Positions 27,118 to 36,418 of a DNA stretch of 64,000 nucleotides are shown here, piece by piece. Within the stretch, counting starts at the first letter, position 1, and the number at the start of each line of letters is the position of its first letter. The notes under the pieces were generated by a model. It did no database searches, was not told the origin of the DNA, and was given only the letters and a program-made list of their open reading frames with translations. The position numbers and the translations under genes were made by a program. The stretch is from Pseudomonadota bacterium (GTDB lineage Bacteria > Bdellovibrionota > Bacteriovoracia > Bacteriovoracales > Bacteriovoracaceae), in assembly GCA_027488375.1 (NCBI GenBank), contig JAIYBW010000005.1, positions 1 through 64,000 of the forward strand, given 5' to 3'.

Positions 27118-27148
27118 TAAAAAAAACCCTCTTATATGAAGAGGGTTT
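27118..27148 (-). terminator. Terminator after small peptide copy 3
   Basis: CCCTCTT/AAGAGGG stem (27127-27145) with a long T-run on the minus strand. It ends the RHS/small-peptide transcript. Confidence 0.85.
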
Positions 27149-27174
27149 AAAGAAAAATCTCATAAACACTTTGA

Positions 27175-27393
27175 TTACATGCTCGAGGCTTTACTTGAAC
27201 GACGCCCTCGATTTGTAAGCTTTTGATTGACCTCTCTTCGCTCAGGATTTCTGCTCACACCAGGACAAAGTGGTATATCAGTTTTACATAATCCTGTATG
27301 GCAACAATCAATATTTCGGGACGCCTTTTCACCTTCAGCAAATGAAGAAGAAGAGCTTATTGTGAGGGCAAGAGTTAAAATAAAAGTTTTCAT
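27175..27393 (-). CDS. Small secreted Cys-rich peptide downstream of RHS gene
   Basis: 72 aa. Signal peptide to about Ala19 (SSSSFA), then a mature peptide with four Cys (DCCHTGLCKTDIPLCPG) and a basic, Arg/Ser-rich tail. CPGVSRNPERREVNQK loosely follows the CPMMREMNKRVNTK pattern of the two neighbouring peptides. It lies 13 nt after the RHS-like gene and shares its transcript. A Cys-stabilised secreted factor is likely; function unknown. Confidence 0.72.
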   Translation of the reverse strand: MKTFILTLALTISSSSSFAEGEKASRNIDCCHTGLCKTDIPLCPGVSRNPERREVNQKLTNRGRRSSKASSM

Positions 27394-27406
27394 AGGGTCC
27401 TCCCAT

Positions 27407-29035
27407 TTACATGTTCAAATTCACGCCGGCCGGTTTAACAATTGATAATAAATTTTGAAAAGCTTGAGTCACTTGAAGCGCCATCTTATGGCCAGCGCTT
27501 GACTCTACCTTTTTAATTTCACCATAGTTATCATAGGCGACATTGATTTTACCTATTTGCTCCATCTCAATTTCAACAGGCTTGCCAAGAGCATTGTACT
27601 TGAAAGCAAGAACTCTTTTTTGTGTTGGCGAATCTTGATCAACCATCTTTGAAATTTTACCTTTGGTATCATAAATAAGGAAAACAACCTTTCCCGCATT
27701 ATTTGATGCTTTGATGAGATTTCCTTTGGCATCATATTCAAATGAAGTGGTGCCTTCATTATTAACAACTTTCTTAATTTTATTTAAGACGTCATCATAT
27801 TCAATGTTAACAAATTCACCCTTTGAAGATGTCTTTTTAACTAATAAGCCATTTTGGTTATATTCAAAATTTGTAATGTGATTACCTCTGGCTATTTTAC
27901 TTGGAAGAGAGTTTTCATTGTAAATTGTCTCTGTTTTGATTCCGTTGATTTCAGTCAAAACTCTGTGGGTGTATTGAGCACCGTCTGGCTTAGATTTAAT
28001 TTCATATTCATAACGATTAGCAACTGGCTTACCATCAAAACCAGGCTTAGTCACAATCGTCCAATAATGATTTTCAGGATTCTTTGGATTTGAACCATAT
28101 TGGTACTTTGTAGACTCTCCATTACGATCAACAATTTGAGACACGAAGAATGTCTGAGGATCATAGCTGATCAAGAGCTTTGTTTTGTCAGAATAATTGA
28201 TGCTCGTTAAATTATGAGATTTATCAAAAGTATATTCGTAAACATTATCAGCGACATCTTTTGAGTAAATAAGATCTGAATCTTGGTACTTAAATAAGGC
28301 TTTTTTGTCTCCAGCAGACCAAATTTCTTTAACAAGACCATCTGGATACCAAGAGAAGAAAATTTGTTTTGCCTGAGAATCCTTTATAGATTCAAGTTGT
28401 CCATTTTTATAAGTGAAAGACACAAAATAACCTGATTTATCAGAAATTTTTGTAATCTGACCTTCAGGACTAAAAAAATCTTGGCGACCATCAGAATGAT
28501 CTCGTCGATAACCTTCTTTTGTCACCATAACTGTTTGAGGCCCAAGGTCAAAAGAATAAAGGACCGTGCCAGGTGCCACTGAAGATTGAATTCCAAAATT
28601 CATGGCATATGTATGTCTAAGTTCAGCATTCGCAGAGAGCTTCTGAATTAAGTCAGCTGAGGATTTTTCAGAGAGTGCTGTCTTTTTTTTCATTTCATTA
28701 ACAATTTTTGTCGAAGCAATGACTGGATCAATGGCGGTTTTAGGAGTAAATCTCGTTTTTGCTCCTACGCCATGCTCATGAATCACAACAGATCCGTCCG
28801 CAGAAGTTTCGAGTCTTGTTTCGAACTCACTTCCCCAACCGAAACCGAACCATCCTATTTCAGTAGCTTTTGAATTATAGGTTCTGGTGATTTCTAATTT
28901 CTTTCCGCCACCTGGCACGACGATGTCTGTATAGGAAATATAAAAATTTCCATTTTTAAGATTAACCCCAGCGAGGGCAAGATTACTTAGAAATAGGGAC
29001 GTTAAAATTACCCAAATGAACTTCGTAAAAGTCAT
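27407..29035 (-). CDS. RHS/YD-repeat secreted protein
   Basis: 542 aa. A signal peptide (to about Ala22) is followed by a DUF6531-like start (NGNFYISYTDIVVPGGG...RTYNSK...GWFGFGWGS) and then multiple YD-type repeats (YDAKGNLIKA, YNENSLPSKI, YNQNGLLVKK, YNALGKPVEI). There is no RHS core-closing motif and no variable toxin domain; it ends shortly after the repeats. It is far shorter than polymorphic-toxin RHS proteins (over 1000 aa). It may be a wall- or surface-associated shell protein. The downstream 72-aa peptide is its operon partner. Confidence 0.85.
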   Translation of the reverse strand: MTFTKFIWVILTSLFLSNLALAGVNLKNGNFYISYTDIVVPGGGKKLEITRTYNSKATEIGWFGFGWGSEFETRLETSADGSVVIHEHGVGAKTRFTPKTAIDPVIASTKIVNEMKKKTALSEKSSADLIQKLSANAELRHTYAMNFGIQSSVAPGTVLYSFDLGPQTVMVTKEGYRRDHSDGRQDFFSPEGQITKISDKSGYFVSFTYKNGQLESIKDSQAKQIFFSWYPDGLVKEIWSAGDKKALFKYQDSDLIYSKDVADNVYEYTFDKSHNLTSINYSDKTKLLISYDPQTFFVSQIVDRNGESTKYQYGSNPKNPENHYWTIVTKPGFDGKPVANRYEYEIKSKPDGAQYTHRVLTEINGIKTETIYNENSLPSKIARGNHITNFEYNQNGLLVKKTSSKGEFVNIEYDDVLNKIKKVVNNEGTTSFEYDAKGNLIKASNNAGKVVFLIYDTKGKISKMVDQDSPTQKRVLAFKYNALGKPVEIEMEQIGKINVAYDNYGEIKKVESSAGHKMALQVTQAFQNLLSIVKPAGVNLNM

Positions 29036-29091
29036 AAAAATCCACCTTCTATCAAACAGTTATAACAAATATTTTATCGGTCTTACTAAGA

Positions 29092-30063
29092 TCAAACTTT
29101 AATGTCGATAATCTTCAAAATAACAAACATTCCCAGGGCAACCATGCCGCAAATAACGATCAAGGCTACAATTCCAAGGAATGTCCCGAATAGCATTGGA
29201 AAATAGTCGGGGTCTCCACTTCCAAAGAGAGCAATCATAGCAAACGGCATGGCTCCAATAATATAGGCCTGCATTTTTCCTGATGCTACATAAGTCTCTA
29301 TTTTTAGTTGGAGTCTTACTCTTTCACGAATAACGAGAGTAATAGTGTCAAAAACTTCAGCAAGATTACCACCGGTTTCGCGTAAAATATTGACACTTGT
29401 AACGAACATTTCATTATCTTCTGTATAAACTCTTTTCTTTAGATTTTCTAAAGCCTCATCTAGGGGAACACCAATTTTAGCTTGTTGAAGAACAAGATTA
29501 AATTCCTGACTGACAGGCGCAGGTAGTTCATCAACAACCATACCAATCGCTTGAGGCATCGTTAATCCGGCCCTTATACCATTGGCCAAAAGATTTAAGG
29601 CATCTACCATCTGTAACTGATACTTTTTAACTCTTTTGAGCTCAAAATAATCGACGAGAGGACGTGGTATTTTCCACCCTACAATAGTCGCAGCGATCCC
29701 AGCGACAATACCAAGAGTCATTTTTCCAATGAGGGCCAATATACAAAAAACTAAAATTCCAGATCCAAAAGAAATGAAAAGTAGCGCCCAGGTAAGTTTC
29801 TGAGGATCAACTTCAATAAAAAGAATCTCAAACTTTTTTAAAATATAATCTCTAGTTCCTGAAGTCTGTTCATCTATCCATGCAAAAATCTTGATACTGT
29901 TGATATAGCAGAAAATAAAAAAACCAAGCCCAATAACAATGATTACACCGTTACGTCCTAGTATATCTAGCATAAAACTAGGATCTCGTTTGAGCTTTAC
30001 GTCTTGTGACAAAGCTGAAAGAGAGTAAGCAAAAAATAAAATAAAATAAATTATTTTTCTCAT
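29092..30063 (-). CDS. tadB: TadB-like inner-membrane platform protein
   Basis: 323 aa. An N-terminal hydrophobic segment, a second helix (about 38-55), and a T2SSF domain with LQMVDALNLLANGIRAGLTMPQAI (about 160-183) and FVTSVNILRETGGNLAEVFD, then two C-terminal helices. It is the Tad pilus assembly platform that couples the ATPase to pilin extraction. It starts at the stop of the ATPase gene. TadC, normally its partner, is not in the window. Confidence 0.9.
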   Translation of the reverse strand: MRKIIYFILFFAYSLSALSQDVKLKRDPSFMLDILGRNGVIIVIGLGFFIFCYINSIKIFAWIDEQTSGTRDYILKKFEILFIEVDPQKLTWALLFISFGSGILVFCILALIGKMTLGIVAGIAATIVGWKIPRPLVDYFELKRVKKYQLQMVDALNLLANGIRAGLTMPQAIGMVVDELPAPVSQEFNLVLQQAKIGVPLDEALENLKKRVYTEDNEMFVTSVNILRETGGNLAEVFDTITLVIRERVRLQLKIETYVASGKMQAYIIGAMPFAMIALFGSGDPDYFPMLFGTFLGIVALIVICGMVALGMFVILKIIDIKV

Positions 30064-32165
30064 TATTGATTTGTAAAAAGACCGCGAGGAATTTTGTATC
30101 CCTTTTGTTCAAGTTTTTCGATAAACTTTGGAATGAAACCTGTCGCCATGAATTTTCCAATAATTTTACCGTCTTTACCCATTCCTTCTTGTTTAAAAAC
30201 AAAAATATCTTGAAGGGTTACCACTTCCCCTTGCATCCCTCCAATCTCAGTAATGTAAAGAACCTTACGAGAACCATCATCTAATCTAGATTGCTGAACA
30301 ATCATATGAACTGCAGAAGCAATCATCTCTTTAATCGCTTTCTGTGGAAGACCAGCTCCCGCATATTGAACGAGTGTTTCAAGTCGAGATATAGCATCTC
30401 GAGGAGTATTGGAGTGAACCGTTGTCATGGAACCATCGTGACCAGTATTCATCGCCTGGAGCATATCTAAAGTTTCGCCACCTCGACACTCACCTACGAC
30501 AATTCTATCAGGTCTCATCCTCAGGGTTTGTTTAACCAAACATCTAATATCAATTTCTCCATCACCCTCAAGTGAAGGAGGACGAGTTTCTAATCTCACA
30601 ACGTGATCTTGAGGAAAATTTAATTCAGCAGAATCTTCACAAGTAATGATCCTTTCATTTGATTGAATAAATCCACCGAGCATATTTATGAGTGTTGTCT
30701 TACCTGATCCAGTACCACCCGATACAACCATATTTCGATGGGCCTCAACTGATATTCTCAAAAAATCGGCCATTCCCTCGGTCATTGAGCCAAATTTGAC
30801 GAGGTCTTTATAATCTAATCTTTTATCTGGAAATTTTCTGATAGTAATAACACAACCATCAATCGCACATGGTGGAATAATGGCATGAACTCGAGAACCA
30901 TCTGCTAGTCGTGCATCTACATAAGGAGTTTTCTCATCAATTCTTCGCCCTATTGGGGCTACAATTCTTTCAATTACATTCATCACTTGTCGATCATTGG
31001 TGAATGTAACTTCTGATTTTCTAACTTTTCCTTTTTGCTCAAAGTAGATCTTTTTAGGACCTACGACCATGATTTCTGAAATACTTTTATCAGATAGCAT
31101 ATCTTCAAGAGGCCCGAGACCTAAGGCCTCATCTAAAATTTCCTTCACAATTCGATTCATATCTTCTCGGGTTGCAAGGATCGCCTTCGTGTCCTCTTTC
31201 CCTAAAAGTTCAACCACCATTTTTTTGGTTTGTTCTCGTAAAATAATTTTTGCTTTCGGATCATTATCGTCTTGTTTTTTAAGATCCATTTCTTCGACAA
31301 GTGATTTGTGAATACGGCTCTTAAGCTCGGTCCACATATCCTTCTTTTTATCGTCGGATGGACCCTCTTTATTAGCACTGCCCTGATTTCCAACATCTTG
31401 GGGCTTGGCAATTTTCTCAAGCGTTTTTAAGACATTTTTTTGAATTAATTTTCGAACACAATCAGTTACTCCAGATGAAAAAGGACCTTTCCCTGCCACA
31501 ATTGCTGGTATCGATCTCGAAAGTGCAGCAACACAATTTGCATCATCACGGGGGATTGCATGAAAGACTGGTTTACCTATCTGGTTACCTATCACTTCAG
31601 GACTTACAGGATGTCCATTTACGGCCTGATTGACTACAAGCTGGATCATATCTTTTGGAAAAAGCATGGTAACAAGCTCAGTATATAATCGCTTACTTTG
31701 ATTAACGGCAAGGAGATCCGGAGAAACAACAATAAAGATTAACGTTGAAAATTCTAACGCTTTTAAAGTTAGAGGAGTTAATTCACTTCCACCATCAATA
31801 ATGGTCACAGGATAAATATTTGTAATGGCTTTTAAAACTTTACCTAATGACTCGACGTTGACTTGATTGGCCGCAATTGGCTCTGTTGGCATACCAATGA
31901 ATGAAACACCATTTTTATGATCAGTTGTAAAAAGTTGAATTGATTTTGGATCTATGGCGCCTGAAAAATCAGCAAGCTCCTTTAAATTTTTCTTCGACTT
32001 AATACCGGTAATAATATTTTGATCACCACAAGCACGCTGATCAAAATCAAGAAGTAGTGTTTTTGCTCGCAATTCAGCGGCATAAGCAAAGGCGAGATTG
32101 GCCGCGACCTGAGATTTCCCCACGCCTCCTTTGCCTCCAATAATGGTGATAATATTTCCGGCCAT
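30063..32165 (-). CDS. TadZ-TadA fusion: MinD/ParA-like domain joined to pilus ATPase
   Basis: 700 aa from the ATG at 32165, one base after the secretin stop; a longer ORF reaches back into the secretin gene. Residues about 1-270 are a MinD/ParA-type ATPase (deviant Walker A GGKGGVGKS; LLLDFDQRACGDQN). After a charged linker (about 270-330), residues about 340-700 are a CpaF/TadA secretion ATPase with Walker A GGTGSGKTT (about 483-491), RLETRPPS, RMRPDRIVVGECRGGE (Walker B) and the His-box TGHDGSMTTVHSN. TadZ and TadA are usually separate proteins. The fusion would fix the polar localiser to the motor. Confidence 0.93.
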   Translation of the reverse strand: MAGNIITIIGGKGGVGKSQVAANLAFAYAAELRAKTLLLDFDQRACGDQNIITGIKSKKNLKELADFSGAIDPKSIQLFTTDHKNGVSFIGMPTEPIAANQVNVESLGKVLKAITNIYPVTIIDGGSELTPLTLKALEFSTLIFIVVSPDLLAVNQSKRLYTELVTMLFPKDMIQLVVNQAVNGHPVSPEVIGNQIGKPVFHAIPRDDANCVAALSRSIPAIVAGKGPFSSGVTDCVRKLIQKNVLKTLEKIAKPQDVGNQGSANKEGPSDDKKKDMWTELKSRIHKSLVEEMDLKKQDDNDPKAKIILREQTKKMVVELLGKEDTKAILATREDMNRIVKEILDEALGLGPLEDMLSDKSISEIMVVGPKKIYFEQKGKVRKSEVTFTNDRQVMNVIERIVAPIGRRIDEKTPYVDARLADGSRVHAIIPPCAIDGCVITIRKFPDKRLDYKDLVKFGSMTEGMADFLRISVEAHRNMVVSGGTGSGKTTLINMLGGFIQSNERIITCEDSAELNFPQDHVVRLETRPPSLEGDGEIDIRCLVKQTLRMRPDRIVVGECRGGETLDMLQAMNTGHDGSMTTVHSNTPRDAISRLETLVQYAGAGLPQKAIKEMIASAVHMIVQQSRLDDGSRKVLYITEIGGMQGEVVTLQDIFVFKQEGMGKDGKIIGKFMATGFIPKFIEKLEQKGYKIPRGLFTNQ

Positions 32166-32166
32166 A

Positions 32167-33693
32167 CTATTCTCTTCTCCTGAATTTTTTTCTGATTTCC
32201 TCGGTTCCCGTTGAGGCAGATTCAATGACTTCAGGTGTGACAAACATGACGAATTGAGTTTTCGACGTTGTATAATTTTTTGATCTTAATAAGCGAAATA
32301 ATGGAGACGCTACTTGTCCACCAGCATTTGCATTAATGGGTGCTGGATCAGTTTTATCATAATCAGTGACTGATTGATTTTGAACCACTCCCCCCATCGC
32401 TGCAGATTCTTTTGACTTAACTACAATATTGGTATTGATATCATTGCCTGTTCTTATACTTGCATCACTTCCAACCTGCAAAGTCACATTAAAACTCAAC
32501 TGCAACTCCACCTTTTCCTGTTCTAGAATTCTCGGCGTTACCGATAATGTTAGACCAACAGTTGCCTCAGCTGCTTTGGTGAATTCACCAGTACCAACAG
32601 CATATGGAGTGGATGTCTGTTTATTGATTGAGGCTTGTTTTTGATCGCGAGTGATAACCATTCCCGATTGAATAATCCTTGCATATCCTGCTGTTTTAGC
32701 AGCGTTCAATTTAGGAAAAAGATTTGAAATTGTTGCACTCAAAGTACCTGATGACGAGGAGGTGACATTACCTTGAGCCGTCTGGCCAATTTGAATTTGG
32801 CTGTTATCCTGACCCATTAATGGGGCCCATTTGAAGGCAAAAACCTTACCATAATTTTTTGTAAGCTCAACAAACTGAGCTGTGATCTTCACCATCTTAG
32901 GAGCGGGCTGTGGCTCTTTTTTTTCATTCACAGCAATAAAATCTAAAATCTCTCCTGGCTTATCTTTGCCATCATAGCGACCAGACTGAGAAGAAAGTGA
33001 TGAAATAGTGGGTGGAAGAAAAGCTTTTGCAATATCAACCGCAAGCTTCTTTTTACCATCAGAGCTTACGACCCCCTCAAGCCAGTAGTCTTTGTTAACA
33101 ATTCGAACAGTCACATCCTTTAAATTATTTTTTGCCAGTTCATCAGTCATTTTTCGAGCAATAACCCTCTGGGTTTGGGGGCTAAGTTCTATGATGGCGA
33201 GAACTTCTTTATAGTTTTCTAGAACTAATTGAACTCGTCCGATATCATCAGGCACAACAATTTCACCACCAACAAAAACTTTTCCACCCTTGATGCCGAT
33301 CTCTAACCCTTCAACATCACCAATTAGTTCTCTTAACTCAGCAACGATGTTTGATTTTCCAGAAGCTGTTACAGACACTGTATATTTCAATCTCACATCA
33401 CCTAAATTATCGCGAATCAAAATTGTTGTCTTACCAGGCTTTAATCCTTTAACAATAATTTCCCTTTTTTGAGGGACTAAAATTAAGCGAAGTAAATTTT
33501 CATTACCAATAGTCATCTTTGGATTAAAATCAAATTCCACCTTCTCTATAACATCAATTCCCATTGCGACTTCAATTTCTTTTTCAACGACAGGGGAAGG
33601 ACCAGTTGAAGAAACAGTTGTATCCTGAGCAGGTGTATGACCTATTCCAAAAGAGATAAATAAAATGAGTAGAAGGAGTCTAACGACCACCAC
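32167..33693 (-). CDS. Tad pilus secretin (CpaC/RcpA-like)
   Basis: 508 aa from a GTG at 33693, preceded by GAGGAG with 6-7 nt spacing and followed by a signal peptide (VVVVRLLLLILFISFGIG). It overlaps the CpaB stop by 14 bp. The N-terminal pilus-secretin domain, BON-like region and C-terminal secretin core (TPRILEQEKVELQLSFNVTLQ; final QFVMFVTPEVIES) are all visible. It forms the outer-membrane channel for the Flp pilus. Confidence 0.9.
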   Translation of the reverse strand: MVVVRLLLLILFISFGIGHTPAQDTTVSSTGPSPVVEKEIEVAMGIDVIEKVEFDFNPKMTIGNENLLRLILVPQKREIIVKGLKPGKTTILIRDNLGDVRLKYTVSVTASGKSNIVAELRELIGDVEGLEIGIKGGKVFVGGEIVVPDDIGRVQLVLENYKEVLAIIELSPQTQRVIARKMTDELAKNNLKDVTVRIVNKDYWLEGVVSSDGKKKLAVDIAKAFLPPTISSLSSQSGRYDGKDKPGEILDFIAVNEKKEPQPAPKMVKITAQFVELTKNYGKVFAFKWAPLMGQDNSQIQIGQTAQGNVTSSSSGTLSATISNLFPKLNAAKTAGYARIIQSGMVITRDQKQASINKQTSTPYAVGTGEFTKAAEATVGLTLSVTPRILEQEKVELQLSFNVTLQVGSDASIRTGNDINTNIVVKSKESAAMGGVVQNQSVTDYDKTDPAPINANAGGQVASPLFRLLRSKNYTTSKTQFVMFVTPEVIESASTGTEEIRKKFRRRE

Positions 33694-34513
33694 TCGCAGC
33701 TCCTCGTCTTGTATTTTGCGCTGCTTGTTCAGCAAAATAGGTTTTTGCCTCTGCAGCATCTTCTCCCAAGACATCAAAAAGTCTTGTTGCTTTTATACGC
33801 TCAATATTTTTATCGTCATTATTTCTTAGAGAGAGATAAATACCATTTCCTGCCGACATCATGAAAACCATATTTTGAACTTCAAAAGGAGTCAGCTCAA
33901 GAGTGATTGTATTGTAGTTTGTGTAGTTATTTAATTTAACCTGTCTTGAATCATTTTCACTTCTCATATTTACAAGAGGAATTGAATTTGTGACATAAAG
34001 ACCAGTCGAAAGAATGAGAACATCCTGTAAAACAGTTTTTACCTTCAACTTTTCTTTTTTCCCAGCTGCATAGTCAACAAGAGCAAGAACATCGACGCGA
34101 TCACCAGGCTTTAAGAGACGACTCACAGATTGTCCTTCAGTGACTTGAATAGAGAGGGCCCTTTTACCAATTGAAATTTGTCTTGAAAGACCTGACTGAG
34201 ACCCTGGATATGTCACTCTCGGAGCAGTGATTTGTTCGCCAGCTTTAATAGGAACCGCAGCAATAGTGTTATAGAGTTCTTCTACACTTTTAAAGTGACC
34301 CGGCATCTGAAACGACTTCGGAATATTTTTTAATTGTATTTTTCTATCATCAATAACTTCTAATTCTTTGATATCTTCTTTAGCTACTACAACGGGGGTG
34401 GACTCGCCGTAATCATTAATCAACTCTGATTCTCTACTTGAGATGTAAGACAAAACCATCATCACCGCTAAACCGGCAAGAATTAATGACGTGGTAAAGG
34501 CCTTTGTATTCAT
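33680..34513 (-). CDS. cpaB: CpaB/RcpC-like pilus assembly protein
   Basis: 277 aa. N-terminal transmembrane helix (about 8-24), a SAF domain (STPVVVAKEDIKELEVIDDRKIQ, PIKAGEQITAPRV, about 38-105), then a CpaB C-terminal domain with GKRALSIQVTEGQSVSRLLKPGDRVDVLALV. It is a periplasmic partner of the secretin. It overlaps the secretin gene by 14 bp. Confidence 0.92.
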   Translation of the reverse strand: MNTKAFTTSLILAGLAVMMVLSYISSRESELINDYGESTPVVVAKEDIKELEVIDDRKIQLKNIPKSFQMPGHFKSVEELYNTIAAVPIKAGEQITAPRVTYPGSQSGLSRQISIGKRALSIQVTEGQSVSRLLKPGDRVDVLALVDYAAGKKEKLKVKTVLQDVLILSTGLYVTNSIPLVNMRSENDSRQVKLNNYTNYNTITLELTPFEVQNMVFMMSAGNGIYLSLRNNDDKNIERIKATRLFDVLGEDAAEAKTYFAEQAAQNTRRGAASGGR

Positions 34514-34597
34514 AGTTCTTCCTAAACTTTAATGAAGTTTCGATAACTTAATTATATCAGAAAATTAAATGCAAGGAGTAAAAATGGAGTTCTTTAC

Positions 34598-35095
34598 CTA
34601 CTGAGAGATGAGGCAACTAGCTTCACTTATGAGAATAGGATAATCCCCACCATTAAAGTCAGGAACACTTACAGGGTAATTTCCTAAGTTCTGATAAGTG
34701 GCCCCACAAGCGCCATACACCGTTTGGACTCTAATGAATAAACTTGAGGGTGTTGAGTATTTGGTTTTACATGTGTCAGTTTCATTGGCCTTAAGTGGGA
34801 TCGTCAATTGATAACATGGGGCCACTGGTTTTTCGCTTTCAAAATAATCCTTCCAACCAATAAAAAACATACCAAATGTTGACCAGTTTTTATAGACACC
34901 ATCAGCATCAGGCTTAGGAATAGTAGAGTTATTTTGAAGCCTATAATAGAAATAAGATCGGGCAATCTTTTGTTGGTTGATTGATCCATTAATGGCATTC
35001 GCAAATCCAGAAATCATGGAATAAAACATGAACATTAAGGGTAAAAATATAATGAGTTCAATGAGGGCCTGACCCTTTTCATTATTTTTTTTCAT
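34598..35095 (-). CDS. TadE/TadF-like minor pseudopilin
   Basis: 165 aa from the ATG at 35095, which overlaps the previous stop (TGATG); an ATG two codons upstream is possible. Short basic leader MKKNNEKG, then Q-x3-E (QALIE) and a hydrophobic helix: a class III prepilin cleavage site. The mature part has Cys residues (APCYQL, DTCKTK, YGACGATY, EASCLIS) that may form disulfides. Probably a minor subunit at the pilus tip or base. Confidence 0.8.
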   Translation of the reverse strand: MKKNNEKGQALIELIIFLPLMFMFYSMISGFANAINGSINQQKIARSYFYYRLQNNSTIPKPDADGVYKNWSTFGMFFIGWKDYFESEKPVAPCYQLTIPLKANETDTCKTKYSTPSSLFIRVQTVYGACGATYQNLGNYPVSVPDFNGGDYPILISEASCLISQ

Positions 35096-35631
35096 CAGCA
35101 TCCATCATCAAATAAAGTAATATCCATATTCTCTGAACACTCATCTTCTCCAGTGATCGCCTTACAAACGCGGCTTGCACAAACACCACGTGATGGTTCT
35201 CTCCCAAGATAAGATTCAGTAATAAGATCAAGCCTTGATTGCCCAGCTATTTGTCCTACAAGATCCATTTTTTTTTCAAACTTTGTAAAAACACCAACCG
35301 TAAGATATTCATCAGCAGTTAGTTCTGCTCTTCTGCCTGTTTCACTGACTGAAAATCCATCCTCTTTAATCCCAAAAACACCTAAAGAGTAATTTTTAAA
35401 TGCTTCTCTTGATTTTGTTTCTGCTATCGTAATTGTATTTCCAGGCCCCCATGTATTTTGGTTCGAGCTTTGTGTGAGATAGACCCGACTTGCCATGAAA
35501 GTTGCATAATGGGCCACATATCCAGAAACATAATTTAATGATGTATTAAAAACAAGCAGGATAAAACTCACCGCAAAAACAAAACAAAAAATGAACTCTA
35601 TGGTCGATTGACCAGACTGATTATTTTTCAT
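35095..35631 (-). CDS. TadE-like pseudopilin
   Basis: 178 aa. Leader MKNNQSG followed by QSTIEFIFCFVFAVSF (Q at +1, Glu at +5 after cleavage), then a globular region ending in several Cys (VCASRVCKAITGEDECSEN...DDGC). It overlaps both neighbours by a few bases. Processed by the prepilin peptidase encoded in the same operon. Confidence 0.82.
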   Translation of the reverse strand: MKNNQSGQSTIEFIFCFVFAVSFILLVFNTSLNYVSGYVAHYATFMASRVYLTQSSNQNTWGPGNTITIAETKSREAFKNYSLGVFGIKEDGFSVSETGRRAELTADEYLTVGVFTKFEKKMDLVGQIAGQSRLDLITESYLGREPSRGVCASRVCKAITGEDECSENMDITLFDDGC

Positions 35632-35936
35632 TGGGCTGGATAAGGGTCACTTGGACCAAAAAATCGAGTACGTCCCTCAGAGTTATTAAAGTAGGAAGGA
35701 TGCTCTCGAGCAGAAGTGTAAGGGAGAGAATGCCCCCCTTCTTTTGAACCAGATATATAGGCATGCCTATAGCCCCATTCAGATTCTTTTTTGTAGACCT
35801 GACCAACAACTCCTTGTTCTCCAAAAAGTTTTTTAAAAGTTGCACTCCTATAAAAAGTCATAATCAATGAAGCAGAGACTGCAAGAAGCAGTATGTATTC
35901 TACAACTGTTTGACCATGTTGATTTTTTAAAACCAA
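35628..35936 (-). CDS. Prepilin-like protein, TTG start
   Basis: 102 aa from a TTG at 35936. AGGAG lies 7 nt upstream inside the peptidase gene and gives an eight-residue leader (MVLKNQHG) before Q-x3-E (QTVVE) and the helix YILLLAVSASLIM. Upstream ATGs would give leaders unlike the sibling pilins. The mature part is Gly/Tyr/Ser-rich without Cys (SGSKEGGHSLPYTS, FFGPSDPYPAQ). It overlaps the peptidase stop by 10 bp and the next gene by 4. Confidence 0.75.
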   Translation of the reverse strand: MVLKNQHGQTVVEYILLLAVSASLIMTFYRSATFKKLFGEQGVVGQVYKKESEWGYRHAYISGSKEGGHSLPYTSAREHPSYFNNSEGRTRFFGPSDPYPAQ

Positions 35937-36418
35937 AGTTGAACTCCTAAAAGAATCCATGCCATCATTATAACTGGGGCAAAGCTGAAACTTGACTTCA
36001 TCTTTTTCCATAAACCCTGCCAGTAAGCACTTAAAGCATAAGCTTTAATTGATTTAAAGTCCTTGGTGATTTTTAAGCAAAAATTCATAAATCCGATGAC
36101 AATAGTTGAGATTACTATTTTTTCAAGCATCACATGGTGAAGACTTAATGGAATAAGAAGATACAAGCTCGTTATCAGCTTACTATCCCCGGCCCCCATA
36201 ATACCCAGCAAGAATAGACCAAACCCTACTACAAACCAAATGATGGGATAGATAAGAACTGTCCAACTCCATTGGTAAGAGTCCATACTGAAATAAAATA
36301 AAATGGCAGCAGCAACTTGTGCAAAAGACCAAAGATTAGAAATTTTTTTGGTTTTAATATCAATAAAAGAAATGATAGCAAGTTCAAAAAGAATAAGAGA
36401 ATAAATCCAGGGACTCAT
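35927..36418 (-). CDS. TadV/CpaA-type prepilin peptidase
   Basis: 163 aa. The start at 36418 overlaps the previous stop as ATGA. Five to six hydrophobic helices. Catalytic Asp residues are in SFIDIKTKKISN (about 16-27) and in the GxGD motif GIMGAGDSKL (about 71-80). This aspartyl protease lacks the methylase domain of type IV PilD and fits the Tad type. It cleaves the five prepilin-like products of the operon after Gly. Confidence 0.88.
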   Translation of the reverse strand: MSPWIYSLILFELAIISFIDIKTKKISNLWSFAQVAAAILFYFSMDSYQWSWTVLIYPIIWFVVGFGLFLLGIMGAGDSKLITSLYLLIPLSLHHVMLEKIVISTIVIGFMNFCLKITKDFKSIKAYALSAYWQGLWKKMKSSFSFAPVIMMAWILLGVQLWF

